DNA of 64,000 bases from Ascaphus truei (Eukaryota; Chordata; Amphibia; Anura; Ascaphidae). Each line of letters opens with the position of its first letter. The stretch's first letter is position 1. A program made the position numbers and the translations under genes. Under the pieces are notes generated by a model. That model searched no databases and was not told where the DNA came from. It saw only the letters and a list, made by a program, of their open reading frames with translations. The DNA is taken from positions 71,239,240 through 71,303,239 of the forward strand of contig CM071573.1 in the NCBI GenBank assembly GCA_036426205.1. The letters are read 5' to 3'. This document shows positions 33,851-44,921 of this stretch, one piece after another.

Positions 33851-36735
33851 CCAGCCAAACCTCCAGGGGCAGGAAGTCAATTTACTTTATGAAAAAGTCT
33901 CTTTCTATCAATGTAACAGCAAAGTGACCGTTATTGAAGACAGACACAGGGCATCCCATGGGTCCCTAATCACTATACTGTGAAGCCGCTTTCCCAGCGC
34001 TGGAGAAGAGTTCAGACCCATACAAATAAATGGGACTTCAATCTTCTTCAGCACCAAACGCAGCTTCACAGAATATTGAATAAGGGCCATCGACTTCAGC
34101 AGGAGTTTCCGTGCGATAGTGCCACGGTCGGCACTATCACAGTTTAATTAATAACCCCCATTGTGTCTAAAACTGCTGCCCTGGACAGAGTACTGGAACA
34201 TAGCTGGCACATGCTTTCTGCTACTTTGACGCCACATTATAAACAAGGCAGCATCTCAATCCTGAGGTTTCATCCTTTTCAAACGTTCAGCGTATATATT
34301 GCTGATGCACGTGAGAGGCAATTACAGTAATTAATGACAGAGTCCAGCGTTATCACTGTCCCCTCAGCCATCTAGGCAATCCAAGTGTGTGTCAACCTAT
34401 TCATTATTTTAGTAATGCATATTTTGTTCTTATTTTCTCTATTGGCAAATTGACTCCTCCTTATATAAAACAGCACAGTCAGGTGAAAAGCAGGTGCCCC
34501 TGTCACATGTAGTTATCTGCATCCCAACCACGAGTGTCCAGCAAATTGCTTCCTTGATAAATTAGGCTATTTAAGAGCGAGTTACTGTTATTAATGAAGC
34601 TGGTGTACAAAGACATTAGAAAGTATCCTGGATGTTAGACTGCGTCTTCCCGTGTGAGTAATGTGCAGTTCAATTATGTGACTTTAAAACTGACTCGAGA
34701 ACAAGAGAAGGATACACATAACAAGAAAACGTGATGAAGGTTAAATAGGCAATTATGTAGGGACAACATCAACAATTAGCTCATCTGTAGTATTCGATAT
34801 TATATTACCTATACAAGCTCTTTGAGTTTGTTTTGTTTTTTTAGTTGAAGTCAGTATTTGGTAATGGAAGCTAGTCATTAGCAGCCTTTCGTTAGCCACC
34901 AGGGGACACATGCATATAAACAATTAAAACGGTCATTAAGGTTTCATCTGTAAATTACAACGGGTCCTCTATTTAAAGAAAAAATACATTTTGTAGTTAC
35001 GGGGGAAATATAACAAAGAACAAATTGTTATTTTGTTGTTATAGGGGACATTGGGGAAGAAAACACTTACGCCCTCGCTAACACCCTCACTTTCCAGGAT
35101 TACATAGAGTGAGGGAAACTGATGGATTAGACAAAATGAGAGCAAGTTATTATTGAAACAGTAATGTTAGTGTATGACTTGTTTGTTCCAACTCTTAAAC
35201 CAATGTGTTCTGATTTCAGAGCAAATATCATTTATATTCCTAGTTACTCTTTGCAAGATCAAGGTTTCCATGTTCCTGTTTGCTCACATTGTTTACCTAC
35301 ATCCGATTCACCCATTTATATATTCCCCGCTGGCCCTAATTTCTGTCCTTGCCCTGCCCCAAATAAGGCAGAGCACAGTGCACAGGGTCTCATGTTTGCT
35401 CAATGGCGCTATTCCATAGGACACTTTCCAGTGCAGGAAGAGACTTCATGGCCCAATTAAGTTAATGGACTATGAGGTATCTAAAGGCACTTAGTAGATA
35501 TGGGCTGGAGTACCTCCTGTAGGTATTCATGTCAGGGGGAAAATGTGCTTAGTAGTGTGGATTGATTTATAGAGGTTACTTCTGCCTGCATGGGACACCA
35601 TTATAAAAAAAAAATGTATTTATGTGTGTGTGTATATATATATATTATATATTATATATATATATATATTATACAGTATTTACACATACAAAAATGCACG
35701 TATATATATGTATATAGTGCATAACAACACAAAAATATAAAACACAGACAATGAAAGCAATGTGGAAACTTCTGTTTTACGAATAAATGAAATTTTAACC
35801 CCAGGTAAAATCCGGTACGGATGAATTTTAGCTCCGAGTCAGACAGATGTTTGAAGAAGAAGAAGAAATCAATGAACTGCATGTCTGTAGCTCCCCAGTG
35901 ACACATTCAGTGTGTTTTTACTGATGCTGTTACAAGCTCTCCCCAACGTCGCTGCTCAATAGAATTCACATAAAGGACTTTCATGTGATGTACTGCTGAA
36001 TGAGGTTTAACAATCAACCTCGGGCTGAGCCAGGCCGGTATAGAACAATAGGGAGAAGGAAATTAAGATGTTATTTATATGAGAGTGAGCCTTGGAAAGG
36101 TTATGACCCTGTAAAACTAGATATGGATCCAAAAATAAGACCAGCTGAGGATGTGTTTTCTGCTAACAACCTGAAACAATGATATTTATCCAACTCAACT
36201 GACTATACAAATACTTTAGGTGCTATCCCTCCCAAAAAGCCCTGGAGAAGAAACGGGAAAGCAAAATGGTATTTAAAGTCCTGCAAAAATTGTCCTGACG
36301 TATTATACACAATGAACCCACACCATTATTTCTTGTAGAAGAAATGGCAGCCATGTTATTCTATCCCAAAGAATCTAACAATAAGCAGCAAAAATAATAC
36401 GATCGTAAATATGATAATTAAGTTGAATTCTGCCTTAAACGTAATGATGAGCTCATTAGGGTTGTGTTTTTTATTCAAATGAGGGTTCCGTTATAATGCA
36501 CTGATTTATTGTCATTGTTCTCCCATTTATTTTCCCCACAATCTAGAGACATTAAAAAGCAGGTATTATAAAGGCACAGATGTTTCTATAGCGGTCTCTG
36601 TCTTCTGTAGTGTTTGTTTAAAAAGATGCATATATACAACAGTAACTCATGTTCCAAATACATTCTGTAATCATAAGAGAGTTTGGGATGCATCAAATGT
36701 ACAAAATGTATTAAAGCGCAAAATGTGAAAAATCC
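33851..36735. other. No gene recognised; TA microsatellite at 35,625-35,670
   Basis: About 2.9 kb with no identifiable protein motif, TIR or RNA gene. The only clear structure is a TA/ATAT repeat near 35,640. Confidence 0.5.
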
Positions 36736-37300
36736 TATGGTTTTTTTAAATAAATCAGTTTTGTAGTATTAGATAATACAGTCTGCATTTTTTTAAAACT
36801 CCTAATGGAATTTTTAATTATTCTTTTTATGTACTGATTATCCTTTGGTTGCTACAACAATCATTTAGAAAGTCATATCCACTTCTTCTATTGAAACAAG
36901 CACTGAACGCACCTTTTTGAGCTGTGCCCTTTGGCAACAAAGTATCACAAACAGATCTGTTGCTACTGTATATTCCAAACAGCAGACTGTCTATTACTCT
37001 GGAAGCTGTAACAATAATGTGTTACACTTAGTAATATAATGTTACATGTAAGCTGCAGCATTTCACAGATTGCAGCACAAAGTTAGAAGGCGGCCATTAT
37101 GTTAGGCACGCAATCAGGATTTTTTTATACATTTATAAAAGGAGCGCCAAACAATTACCAGCTTAGGTAAGAATGTCGAATTATACATTGTCACAGGCTT
37201 TACATCTAAAAATAAGGGAAAAAAAGGGGGGCATATAGTATTGCTGCTTTAATCAAGTTTCTCACGTTTCCTAAAGATCATGAGCCTGGAAGGTTTAGGC

Positions 37301-37561
37301 CAGGGCTCTTCAACTGGGTCCTTGAAGGACCTTGAGGTAGCCCTTGGACTAGTATAAAATAAGATGGAGCAAAGTTACATTATTCACACTAAAACTCACT
37401 TGTAAAGTAATGCGAATATATATATGTTACGGATGTTATACATGCGTACAAAATGTTAAAATATTATAATTTCTTAAATGTACCTAAATTTAACATGTGG
37501 CCCTTCTACTTCTAAATATTCTCTGATCTGGCTCCTTCGGAGAACTGGCTGAAGAGCCCTG
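37301..37561. mobile_element. hAT-type MITE, exact 8-bp duplication
   Basis: GTTTAGGC is duplicated exactly (37,293-37,300; 37,562-37,569). The ends CAGGGCTCTTCAACTGG and complement CAGGGCTCTTCAGCCAG form inverted repeats. The interior is AT-rich and non-coding. It is a different hAT family from those at 6.7-11.5 kb. Confidence 0.85.
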
Positions 37562-37639
37562 GTTTAGGCTAACCTCAGACTTTGTGGTGTTAGTAATGCT
37601 AAAAAATGCCCACAAATGATGTAATACAGTACATCCGGA

Positions 37640-38125
37640 CCTGACCCAGATTGAGGCCTACCTTAGAGATTGTAACCTCCCAAACCTGTCAGAGGAAGAC
37701 CACAAAGTTTCAAATGCAAAAATAACCCGGTTAGAGTTAGAAAGGGCAGTTAGCTCATTGAAGTCATCAAAGGCACCACGCCCAGATGGTTTCTCAAATT
37801 TGTTCTATAAAAATATTATAGGAATTCTAGCGGCATGTCTACTAGATCTATTCAATGATTTTCTCAGTGGAAAATAAATCCCCCCACAGATGACGAAAGC
37901 CAATATAGTGGTGATCCCTAAAGAGGGTAAGGACCCCTTATGTTGTGGTAGCTACAGACCAATCTCATTGCTCAATTCGGCTCTGAAAATTTATAGTAAA
38001 ATCCTGGCCAACAGGTTGAACAAAATACTTCCTAGATTAATTCACTATAACCAGGTTGGTTTTGTAAGCGAATGCCAAGTGACAGATAACGCAAGGAAAA
38101 TTATTAATGTGATAGATCAGATACA
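37640..38125 (+). pseudogene. L1 ORF2 segment 1: start of reverse transcriptase
   Basis: Reads 'SSKAPRPDGFSNLFYK' (usual SSKAPGPDG), a stop near 37,876, then 'TKANIVVIPKEGKDP', 'SYRPISLLNSALKIYSKILA' and 'HYNQVGFV'. These are the N-terminal RT motifs of L1-type proteins. It ends at the target duplication ATAGATCAGATACA (38,112-38,125). Confidence 0.85.
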
Positions 38126-38845
38126 GACAAATGAGATAAATGCTGCACACCTCAAAATATGAACAAAAGGTGATACAATTACCGGTGCTCCAGTGCTTGA
38201 ACGAAAGCCTGTAATCAGTCCTGGGTAAATGATAAAAGGAACACAGGGCACAACGGATTTAGAATATCCAAACTCATTTATTGAGCCAACACAACATTTC
38301 GACCTTAGTGGTCTTTATCAAGTGACATAGTGGCATAAACACAATCCCTTCAAACAACATTTAAATAGCGCCCCAAACCCCATCATGTAACTGTTCAATA
38401 GTGGTGATGTTAATCGTGTGCTGAAAATGTCCTTCCTCCAATGTCCCCGTATCTTTAACAAAGTAATCTTTGTCCGGTGTTTAGACACTCCTGTGTCTCG
38501 TGGCCTCATCCGCATTCCCCCCTCATCCGACGCCGCGGAGGACCGGATGAGGGGGGAATGCGGATGAGGCCACGAGACACAGGAGTGTCTAAACACCGGA
38601 CAAAGATTACTTTGTTAAAGATACGGACAGGCATTGGAGGGAAGGACATTTTAGCACATGATTAACATTACCACTGATTGAACAGGTTGCATGAGGGGTT
38701 TGGGGCGCGATTTAAATGTTGTTTGAAGGGATTGTGTTTATGCCACTATGTCACTTGATAAAGACCACTAAGGTCGAAATGTTGTGTTGGCTCAATAAAT
38801 GAGTTTGGATATTCTAAATCCGTTGTGCCCTGTGTTCCTTTTATC
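38126..38845 (-). mobile_element. PLE-type snap-back retroposon, 14-bp target duplication
   Basis: ATAGATCAGATACA occurs at 38,112-38,125 and 38,846-38,859. Within it, 38,229-38,847 is a near-perfect palindrome with arms of about 300 bp, and 38,126-38,228 is an unpaired tail. Each arm carries TTGATAA, a GACC/GGTC stem and GAAA (plus strand 38,755-38,779; minus strand 38,297-38,321). The tail contains 'ttttgaggtgtgcagc' on the minus strand, echoed in the tail at 62.7 kb. L1 coding resumes directly after the right duplication. Confidence 0.8.
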
Positions 38846-39433
38846 ATAGATCAGATACATAAATCTAAGACGAAAGCAGTGTTGTTTAGCCTGGATGCAG
38901 ACAAGGCGTTTAATAGGATAAAATGGGATTTTCTAGATAAGATGCTGGAGGCATTTCAAATTTCGTTTTTTTTTTACAAGGGGCCTGGGCCCTCTACTAG
39001 ACGCCAATGGCCACTTTGAAGATCCCGGGGGAGAGGGGGGAGAGGAATATAATAACAATTAAGAACAGGACTAGACAGGGGTGCCCCCTCTCTCCACTTC
39101 TCTTTGCCTTGACAATTGGATCCCTTACAGTCACAATCAGAGCTTCCCCAAATACACAAGGGATTAATATAAAAGACGAGTGTTACAAACTATCACTTTA
39201 CGCGGATGATATTATCCTTACCATAGCTAATCCATTGACATCTCTCTTGAATTTACAATCCACTCTTCGGAGGTTTGGGGAGTTGTCTGGGTATATAGTT
39301 AATGTGGGAAAATCGGAAGCACTAAATTTAACGTTAATGGAAAAGGAGGTTGATGTTCTTAAATGACATTTTGACTATAGGTGGAAAAAGACCATCTGAA
39401 GTATTTGGGGGATATACCTTACTAGGGACTACT
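38846..39433 (+). pseudogene. L1 ORF2 segment 2: reverse transcriptase palm with YADD
   Basis: Reads 'LFSLDADKAFNRIKWDFLDK', then 'GCPLSPLLFALTI' and the catalytic 'LSLYADDIIL' (YADD codons at 39,199-39,210), then 'VNVGKSEALN'. A frame change near 39,365 leads into 'WKKDHLKYLG' type sequence. The catalytic site is intact but the protein is broken up- and downstream. Confidence 0.85.
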
Positions 39434-39815
39434 GCTGCGACACACTTTATTCGAGCAAATACCCAGTATGTACCTGGCAGATACCTGGAATGCGCCGCTC
39501 CTCACCTCAGACAAGCCCGTTGCGTTTGTCTTCCCAGCCATGGTTCATGCCTGGTGATGGGCGGGCGATCTGTTAAATGATAATGATTAGGATTTAATAG
39601 GCTGCAATGCTTCGCGTGTCTACCAGATGGCATAAATTAGATGAATGCAGTATATATATATACTGTGCAGTATTGCAGCCAGCGGGAATAAAATGCTTCA
39701 ATCCCTGCCTGGAAAATAACGCAATGCACTCGGGCAGAAAACAGTCACAAACCTCAATACACCCGAGTATACCCGAATTCGTGGGACTAGCCGAGCTCGA
39801 AAAAGTGTGTCGCCA
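39434..39815. mobile_element. Non-autonomous DNA element with inverted ends, inserted in L1
   Basis: The left end CTGCGACACACTTTATTCGA and the complement of the right end (CTGGCGACACACTTTTTCGA) are inverted repeats. The interior is not L1-like and interrupts the L1 frame. A TA run lies near 39,653. The target duplication is not clear, so the superfamily is left open. Confidence 0.55.
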
Positions 39816-40785
39816 GTGTATAACTCATTATATAAATATAAGTATCCCGAAATTTTTTCTAACATTAGAAAAGATCTGCAAGCTTGGAATTCTCACTATA
39901 TCTTCTGGATATGGCGTATAACCGCTGTTAAGATGAATATCCTGCCAAGACTTCTATATTATTTCCAAACATTACTAATATGTGTCCCAGATACAAATAT
40001 AAAAGAAATCCAAAATAGAATTATGCAATTTATTTGGAAACAAACAACCGCGAATAGCCAGGTCAATTATGCTGGAGTCTAAAGAAGGAAGGGGTCTAGC
40101 AGTTCCAAATATTCAAAAATATTATATAGCCTCACATGTGAAACAAATGGTTTATTGGCATTCCCCGGGAGGGATCTATGCTTGGGTGGATCTGGAAAGC
40201 TCACTTAAATACCCTGTTGGCCTGTCTGCTTTGCTGTGGTCGAGCTCTAGGACTGGGCTTGAGAGACAGCCTGAGCCGGCTGTAATCGGGTTTACTCTGA
40301 AAATCTGGCAGTTGGCAAAAAAATATATATAAGGTTATGTCAACTCCATCTAGATTTCCGCCCCTATTCGGTAATCCATGGCTATGGCTGGGTTTTCGGG
40401 GTTGGGACTTTGAAACCTGGACCCATAGTGGAATTCTAGAGATGGCATATTTATTAGAAAAAGATAAGTTGATGTCAATTGAGGAATTGATGAGAAAATA
40501 TGGTTTACCTCAGACGGAGGTGTTTAAATATATGCAGGTCCGACATTGTGTGCGCCGGGGTTTCTATGAGGAGGATTTCTATGAGGAGGATAAATACACA
40601 CAATTTGAAGATTTATGCAACACAAAAAATATCAAAAAGGTCTGATCTCATCCCTGTACTGAGGTTTAATCCCCCAAAAGGATGCCCCGGCCCATAAATA
40701 TATGGAGCAGTGGGCTCTGGATTTCCAGACTGAAATAACAAGAGGACTGGGAAGATATATGGGATAATGTGGGTAAAACCTCTAT
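39816..40785 (+). pseudogene. L1 ORF2 segment 3: thumb and C-terminal region
   Basis: Reads 'KDLQAWNSHYIFWIWRITAV', 'KMNILPRLLYYFQTL', 'IQNRIMQFIWK', 'KEGRGLAVPNIQKYY' and 'EVFKYMQVRHCV', the standard order after the L1 reverse transcriptase. Stops occur near 40,079 and 40,330. The segment ends at the LTR element, whose target duplication ATGCA is at 40,786-40,790. Confidence 0.8.
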
Positions 40786-40790
40786 ATGCA

Positions 40791-41360
40791 TGTAGACGGA
40801 CGCTCACAGAGGTATGCAAGGGAGACTTATTATGGTGAAATTAAATAAGGCTTTTATTGCGCCTGTTTCCTTAACATAAGGAAAGCATCCAAACAAGGGG
40901 TAAACAAAGCTTCTATTCACTTGGGAGTATTTCTAGTGCAGTCCACAACTCCCTTTAGATAAGCATGTCTCCCAGCCCCAAACATATATCATGAAATGAG
41001 CAGATATAAAAAGTCTTATAAAGGAAAGTCTTATCTGTTCCTTGTAGGTGGAGGGAAAGTCTTCTCTGTTCCTGGGTTTCTACCTTTTCCTCAGGGTTTG
41101 TCAGCATTCAGGTTTAGAAGTTTCCCCTCTGTCTTGAAAGCAGCTCTGCTGTTTCTTCTGGCAGGCTCAAGACGTCTGTCCCCATGTCAGTCTCACGAGT
41201 TGTGAGATTCAGGCACAAATCTCCCTTTCTGTTTGAAGGGCAGGCTTTTCTAAGCAACCTAATCAGGCAGGTGGTGTTTGTTAATTGACTACCAGCAGTT
41301 GACCACCACACTGCTGGATTAGAGGCATATTTCCTGAACAGGGATAACTCCCCTGTTACA
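40791..41360 (-). repeat. 3' LTR (570 bp)
   Basis: Direct repeat of 44,922-45,473, differing by small indels (for example 'ttaacataagg' against 'ttatcagg', and an extra 'ggagtatttctagt') and scattered substitutions. A poly(A) signal AATAAAA lies at about 40,855 on the minus strand. Because LTRs are identical at insertion, these differences mean the copy is not recent. Confidence 0.9.
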
Positions 41361-42515
41361 TACCCCCCCTGTTTGTGGGAAGCTCAGGCTTGTCACGGCC
41401 AGAGCCCATCCTTCCACTCTCATTCTAGATACCTCTGTGACTTGAATGAGAGTGGATGGAGGAAGAGAACCCTCAGTCCCGCTGGGATCGGAGCCCTTTC
41501 TCCAGTTCATTCGTGTCTCCTCCCGAAGGTGCTTGAGATCAGCACTCCTCAGTCGCTCGAGGAGGACTTTTTCTAAGTATAGTCTTTTTGCTCCATGTGC
41601 GGTCATGAGATTTCCCTCGCGTCGGGTGCTCATTTTATTGCCGGTAGACTGTATGGCAGCAGTTGCAGAGCGTTTAAAAACCGCCCTTTGAGTTTTCCGC
41701 TCTTGAAGCTGTCTCTCTGCACTTTTTCCACTTAATGGTGTTGCTAGTTCAGCCTCTTTGGGATTAAGTTGCAAATCCGTATACACTTCCAGAGAATGTC
41801 CCATCTTTTCAGCTTCATCAGCTAAGGATTCTTCTGGTTCTGATTTAGCACGTGTACCTTCTTTTGTTGCCTGTTGAGTGGCTGAAGGTTTTGCTAGTGC
41901 TTGTTTAGGTGGTTCAAATTTTGCAACCTTGTTTTTCAGACGAGTGGTATTCCCAGCTCTCACTGCACCCTTGTCTTCATGGGATTTTGTGGCTGTAGGA
42001 TACTGACGCTTAGTCAGGGTCAATACTTGTCCTTGTATAACTGTAATCTCATCCGCAAGAGATCCCTGTTTTTTGAGTGCGTCTTGCAAGTCTCTTCTCA
42101 GGGAATTTATCTGTACACTTTGTTTTTTCTGAGCTTGCTTCCACATTTTCACTGCATTGTGAAGCACTATGAACTTCTTTGCTTGGGCCACAGTTACTTG
42201 TTTCAGTTTCATGACCTTCTTGTGCTCCCTTTTGTGCCGAGTCACCTGGGTTCTAAGCTTGGCCTTTAGCGATGCTTTGGTGATGCTCAGGGTAGCCTTC
42301 AGTTTCTCATGCTGCATTGTGGGGACATACTGGGAAATCAGACGCAGCACTTGAATTTCTTTAACAGCCTGCAGATTGTCTTCCTGCAGAGTTCGCTGCT
42401 TCTCCTCGGACATCTGGAGGTGCATACGCAGACCTTGCAGTTGGTTCTGCAGTCGGTGCTCTGCTTCAAACTTCTCCCCTTCCAACAGTCTATTTATTTC
42501 CTTAAGCTTGTGCAT
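41319..42515 (-). CDS. Coiled-coil protein of LTR element, C-terminal block (398 codons)
   Basis: This is the longest open frame of the window. The first 130 residues or so are heptad-rich and charged ('EINRLLEGEKFEAEHRLQNQ', 'MHLQMSEEKQRTLQEDNLQ'). A Lys-rich stretch follows ('RHKREHKKVMKLKQ'), then another helical stretch ('SLRRDLQDALKKQGSLADEI'), then a low-complexity Ala/Glu/Lys tail. The stop lies 42 bp inside the 3' LTR. It is probably a frameshifted part of a longer protein that starts near 44,011, since coiled-coil sequence continues upstream in another frame. The role is unknown; a gag-like structural function is a guess. It is not a host myosin or golgin exon, because it lies between LTRs. 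Confidence 0.6.
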   Translation of the reverse strand: MHKLKEINRLLEGEKFEAEHRLQNQLQGLRMHLQMSEEKQRTLQEDNLQAVKEIQVLRLISQYVPTMQHEKLKATLSITKASLKAKLRTQVTRHKREHKKVMKLKQVTVAQAKKFIVLHNAVKMWKQAQKKQSVQINSLRRDLQDALKKQGSLADEITVIQGQVLTLTKRQYPTATKSHEDKGAVRAGNTTRLKNKVAKFEPPKQALAKPSATQQATKEGTRAKSEPEESLADEAEKMGHSLEVYTDLQLNPKEAELATPLSGKSAERQLQERKTQRAVFKRSATAAIQSTGNKMSTRREGNLMTAHGAKRLYLEKVLLERLRSADLKHLREETRMNWRKGSDPSGTEGSLPPSTLIQVTEVSRMRVEGWALAVTSLSFPQTGGVCNRGVIPVQEICL

Positions 42516-43190
42516 TCTTTTCCTTGACTTCGTCTGTCAAATGAAAATTTTCTTCTTCCAGTTTTAAGTTTTCTCTTTTTAATCTTAAATTTTCTCCTTT
42601 TCCAGTCTCTGTACTATTCAGGACCTCCTTGCAGTCCTCCTTCCATTTACGCACATCTGCTTTGAGAATGACAGTCTCCTGGCGTGAGACTTCCTTCTCT
42701 AGGTTGAGGGTCTGAAGCGCCTTCTGAGAGACTTTGAGATCTGTATTAAGATTGATAATCGTTTCTTTAGAAATGTCCAGCTCCTCAGTGAGACTGTGTA
42801 GTTCCTTTCTGAAAACTTCCTGGTCTGTGCGGCAGCTGTTGGTCTCATGATGTGAGGCATCCAGTGCTCTGTGGAGTGTCTGAACCTCTTTCTGAGATAC
42901 GTCACCTCTGTCTGGACATTGTTGACCTCCTGTTGTGAGGCATTCAGCCCTACGCGAAGAGTGTGAACCTCTTGCTGAAAGACTGTCATCTGCTTTAGTG
43001 CCTCCTCATACTTCCGCTTCAGCTTAGTCATCATTTTATCAGATTGGCTTTGCTTTTCATCCATGGCGGAAATAGTAGCGTTTGCAGTATCTAGCTCAGT
43101 CTTGAGATCGTCCAATTCTGTTCCAGATTCAGAGTACATTGCGAGCACCATCTTCTGTAACTCAGCATTATCTTCTCTCTCAAGTTTCAA
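42516..43190 (-). pseudogene. Coiled-coil protein, central block (frameshifted)
   Basis: The frame opens with 'EREDNAELQKMVLAMYSESG' and 'ELDDLKTELDTANATISAMD', then changes frame near 42,900 and again near 42,510, with coiled-coil sequence continuing in the alternate frame each time ('RALDASHHETN', 'LEKEVSRQETVILKADVRKW', 'RLKRENLKLEEENFHL'). Blocks of about 28 residues ('QQEVHTLRVGLNASQQE' and relatives) look like internal repeats. Confidence 0.6.
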
Positions 43191-43405
43191 TTGTTCCCGA
43201 AGTACAGTAGATCACAGTCACGCCTGGCAATTTTCAGGGCGTTTTCAGTGCTGGTCAAGGGATTGTCACTCACTGGTTCCGGTTCCGCTTCCCTGGGATG
43301 ATTGGTTGAGGGTTCCTCACTGTTGGCACCGGACAGACACTTCTTTGGGGTTCACGACTTCTGCCTTGGGCCCTCTTGATATTCGGTTATCCGCGGGACA
43401 AATTC

Positions 43406-44011
43406 TCAATTTTCTCTGGGCTGCAGGGCATCTCGGTCCCCCTTTTTCTCCACAGGATCTGCGGACGTGTCTGTTCCTTCCACGGTAAGTGAAGAACCGC
43501 TTTTCTTTTTTTGCCTTTTTGTTTTGGATGACAGCGTCCCCTCAGGGATACTGGGGTCTCCATCTTCATTTGAAATTTTAGCAGCGTCACTGGATCCACC
43601 CGGCTTTTCTTGCAAGTGTAATAGCTGACAGAAATATTTGGTGATCCACTGCTCCCGCTCTTTCTCCTGCTGATCATATTCGTAATCATAGGGAGCGGTC
43701 TTTTCGGTTCGTACTGAATTCAGGCATCCCCACCATTCTTGGGGTGTTTTGTGGGTGTGACTCGGTTTGGGTTCCCCATAAGAGATGTCTTCCTCCTCAT
43801 CGGACTGGAAGGGCCAATCTTCCGTGGGGTAGGGTTCATTACAGGAACGCTGCATCTTGTCCTCCATTTTGGGGCTATCAGGTGTAATTTTCTTCCTGAC
43901 CTCAGGAGGCGCTATTGCAGCTGTTGCCACTGTATTTGCTAGAACCCCCAATTGTGGTAGTCCTACAGGTGGGCATATTTTGCTTGTAGAGGTCGTAGCT
44001 CTCACAGGCAT
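43406..44011 (-). pseudogene. Coiled-coil protein, N-terminal block (201 codons)
   Basis: A hydrophilic, acidic region with 'DWPFQSDEEEDISYGEPKPS', 'KTPQEWWGCLNSVRTEKTAP' and 'EREQWITKYFCQLLHL', then a Ser/Lys-rich stretch. No cysteine-histidine knuckle or known gag signature is seen. After the stop at 43,406 the sequence continues in other frames to the central block, so the ancestral protein was probably near 890 residues. Confidence 0.5.
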
Positions 44012-44081
44012 CTCTGTAGACTTTTTCTTTCTCTTGGGTAAGTTTTACAATATCGGCATTACTGTGCATGCATTCACTCTT

Positions 44082-44240
44082 ATCAGGTATACAGGATGTG
44101 CTGTTGCTAGGTAAAAACTTCTATTTGCTTTACACCATTTACTTGCTAGGTATAATCTCTCATTAGGTATGCTGGATGTGCAGTTGCTAGGTAAAAACTT
44201 CTGTTTGCTTTACATCATTTACCTGCTAGGTGCAATTCCT
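44082..44240. repeat. Tandem duplication of about 79 bp in the LTR-element leader
   Basis: 'gttgctaggtaaaaacttct' with its surroundings occurs at about 44,101 and 44,182, each followed by 'tttgctttaca' and 'catttac'. It lies between the 5' LTR and the first open frame, where a packaging or translational leader would be. Confidence 0.75.
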
Positions 44241-44921
44241 CCGCTTCAGTCAAATAATGTGGTTTTCTGCTTGAATTCAGTCTCAACTTTGGGTATTATA
44301 GCGTTCACTCTTCACACTTTGGGATACCTTTTACACAGCTCAGCAATTCCTTTTCCCCAGTAGGGCAATTTTACCCTCAGCACTTGTTTACTGAAAATTC
44401 CCCTGCTTCAGCACAGTCTTGCATCAATTTTTACCCTTTTCTGCATATACTCCATTCACAAATGGTAGTCCTATGCGGTGTGGCAGCCTTTACTTGCAGA
44501 ATCAGTACCATCTGTATTCACTGTTTCAGCGAAATATTTGAAAACAACAAACGCCTATCCCTTTTAAGGGCTAACTTACTTCTTGAACCCTGACTACAGC
44601 TGGAAGGAAAAACCCCTATTTCAATGACCATATTACACTTTATTTGTGATAGGCAAATAAGGTTTACCTGCTTCAGCACGGTCTCTCTCTCTCCTCTTGG
44701 AATCGGGGAAAATAGTCCATCTGTGGTTTTGTAAGTTTCAGTGCAGTGTAGATTTCCTGCCTGGGTGTGTATCACTTTAATTCTGGTCTCTGCTGCATGA
44801 GATCCTTTAATTATGTTGCTCAGGCTGTTTGTAGGCAAAAAGCACAAAAAAGATTTCACAGGCAAACTCTGGGCCCCTTTTAACTTCAAGGACCACCTCT
44901 CATCCCACTTCTGACACCATA

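Noticed and set aside
36000..36182. 60-codon frame with basic N-terminus
   Set aside because: No motif, no splice or promoter context; length is within chance expectation.
38120..38158. L1 coding continuing past 38,125, suggesting a chimera of two L1 copies
   Set aside because: The reading looked plausible for about ten codons, but the exact 14-bp duplication and direct resumption of the frame at 38,846 explain the junction better.
41319..44011. Host gene for a myosin, golgin or other coiled-coil protein
   Set aside because: The frames lie wholly between two LTRs with a 5-bp target duplication, and show no splice structure.
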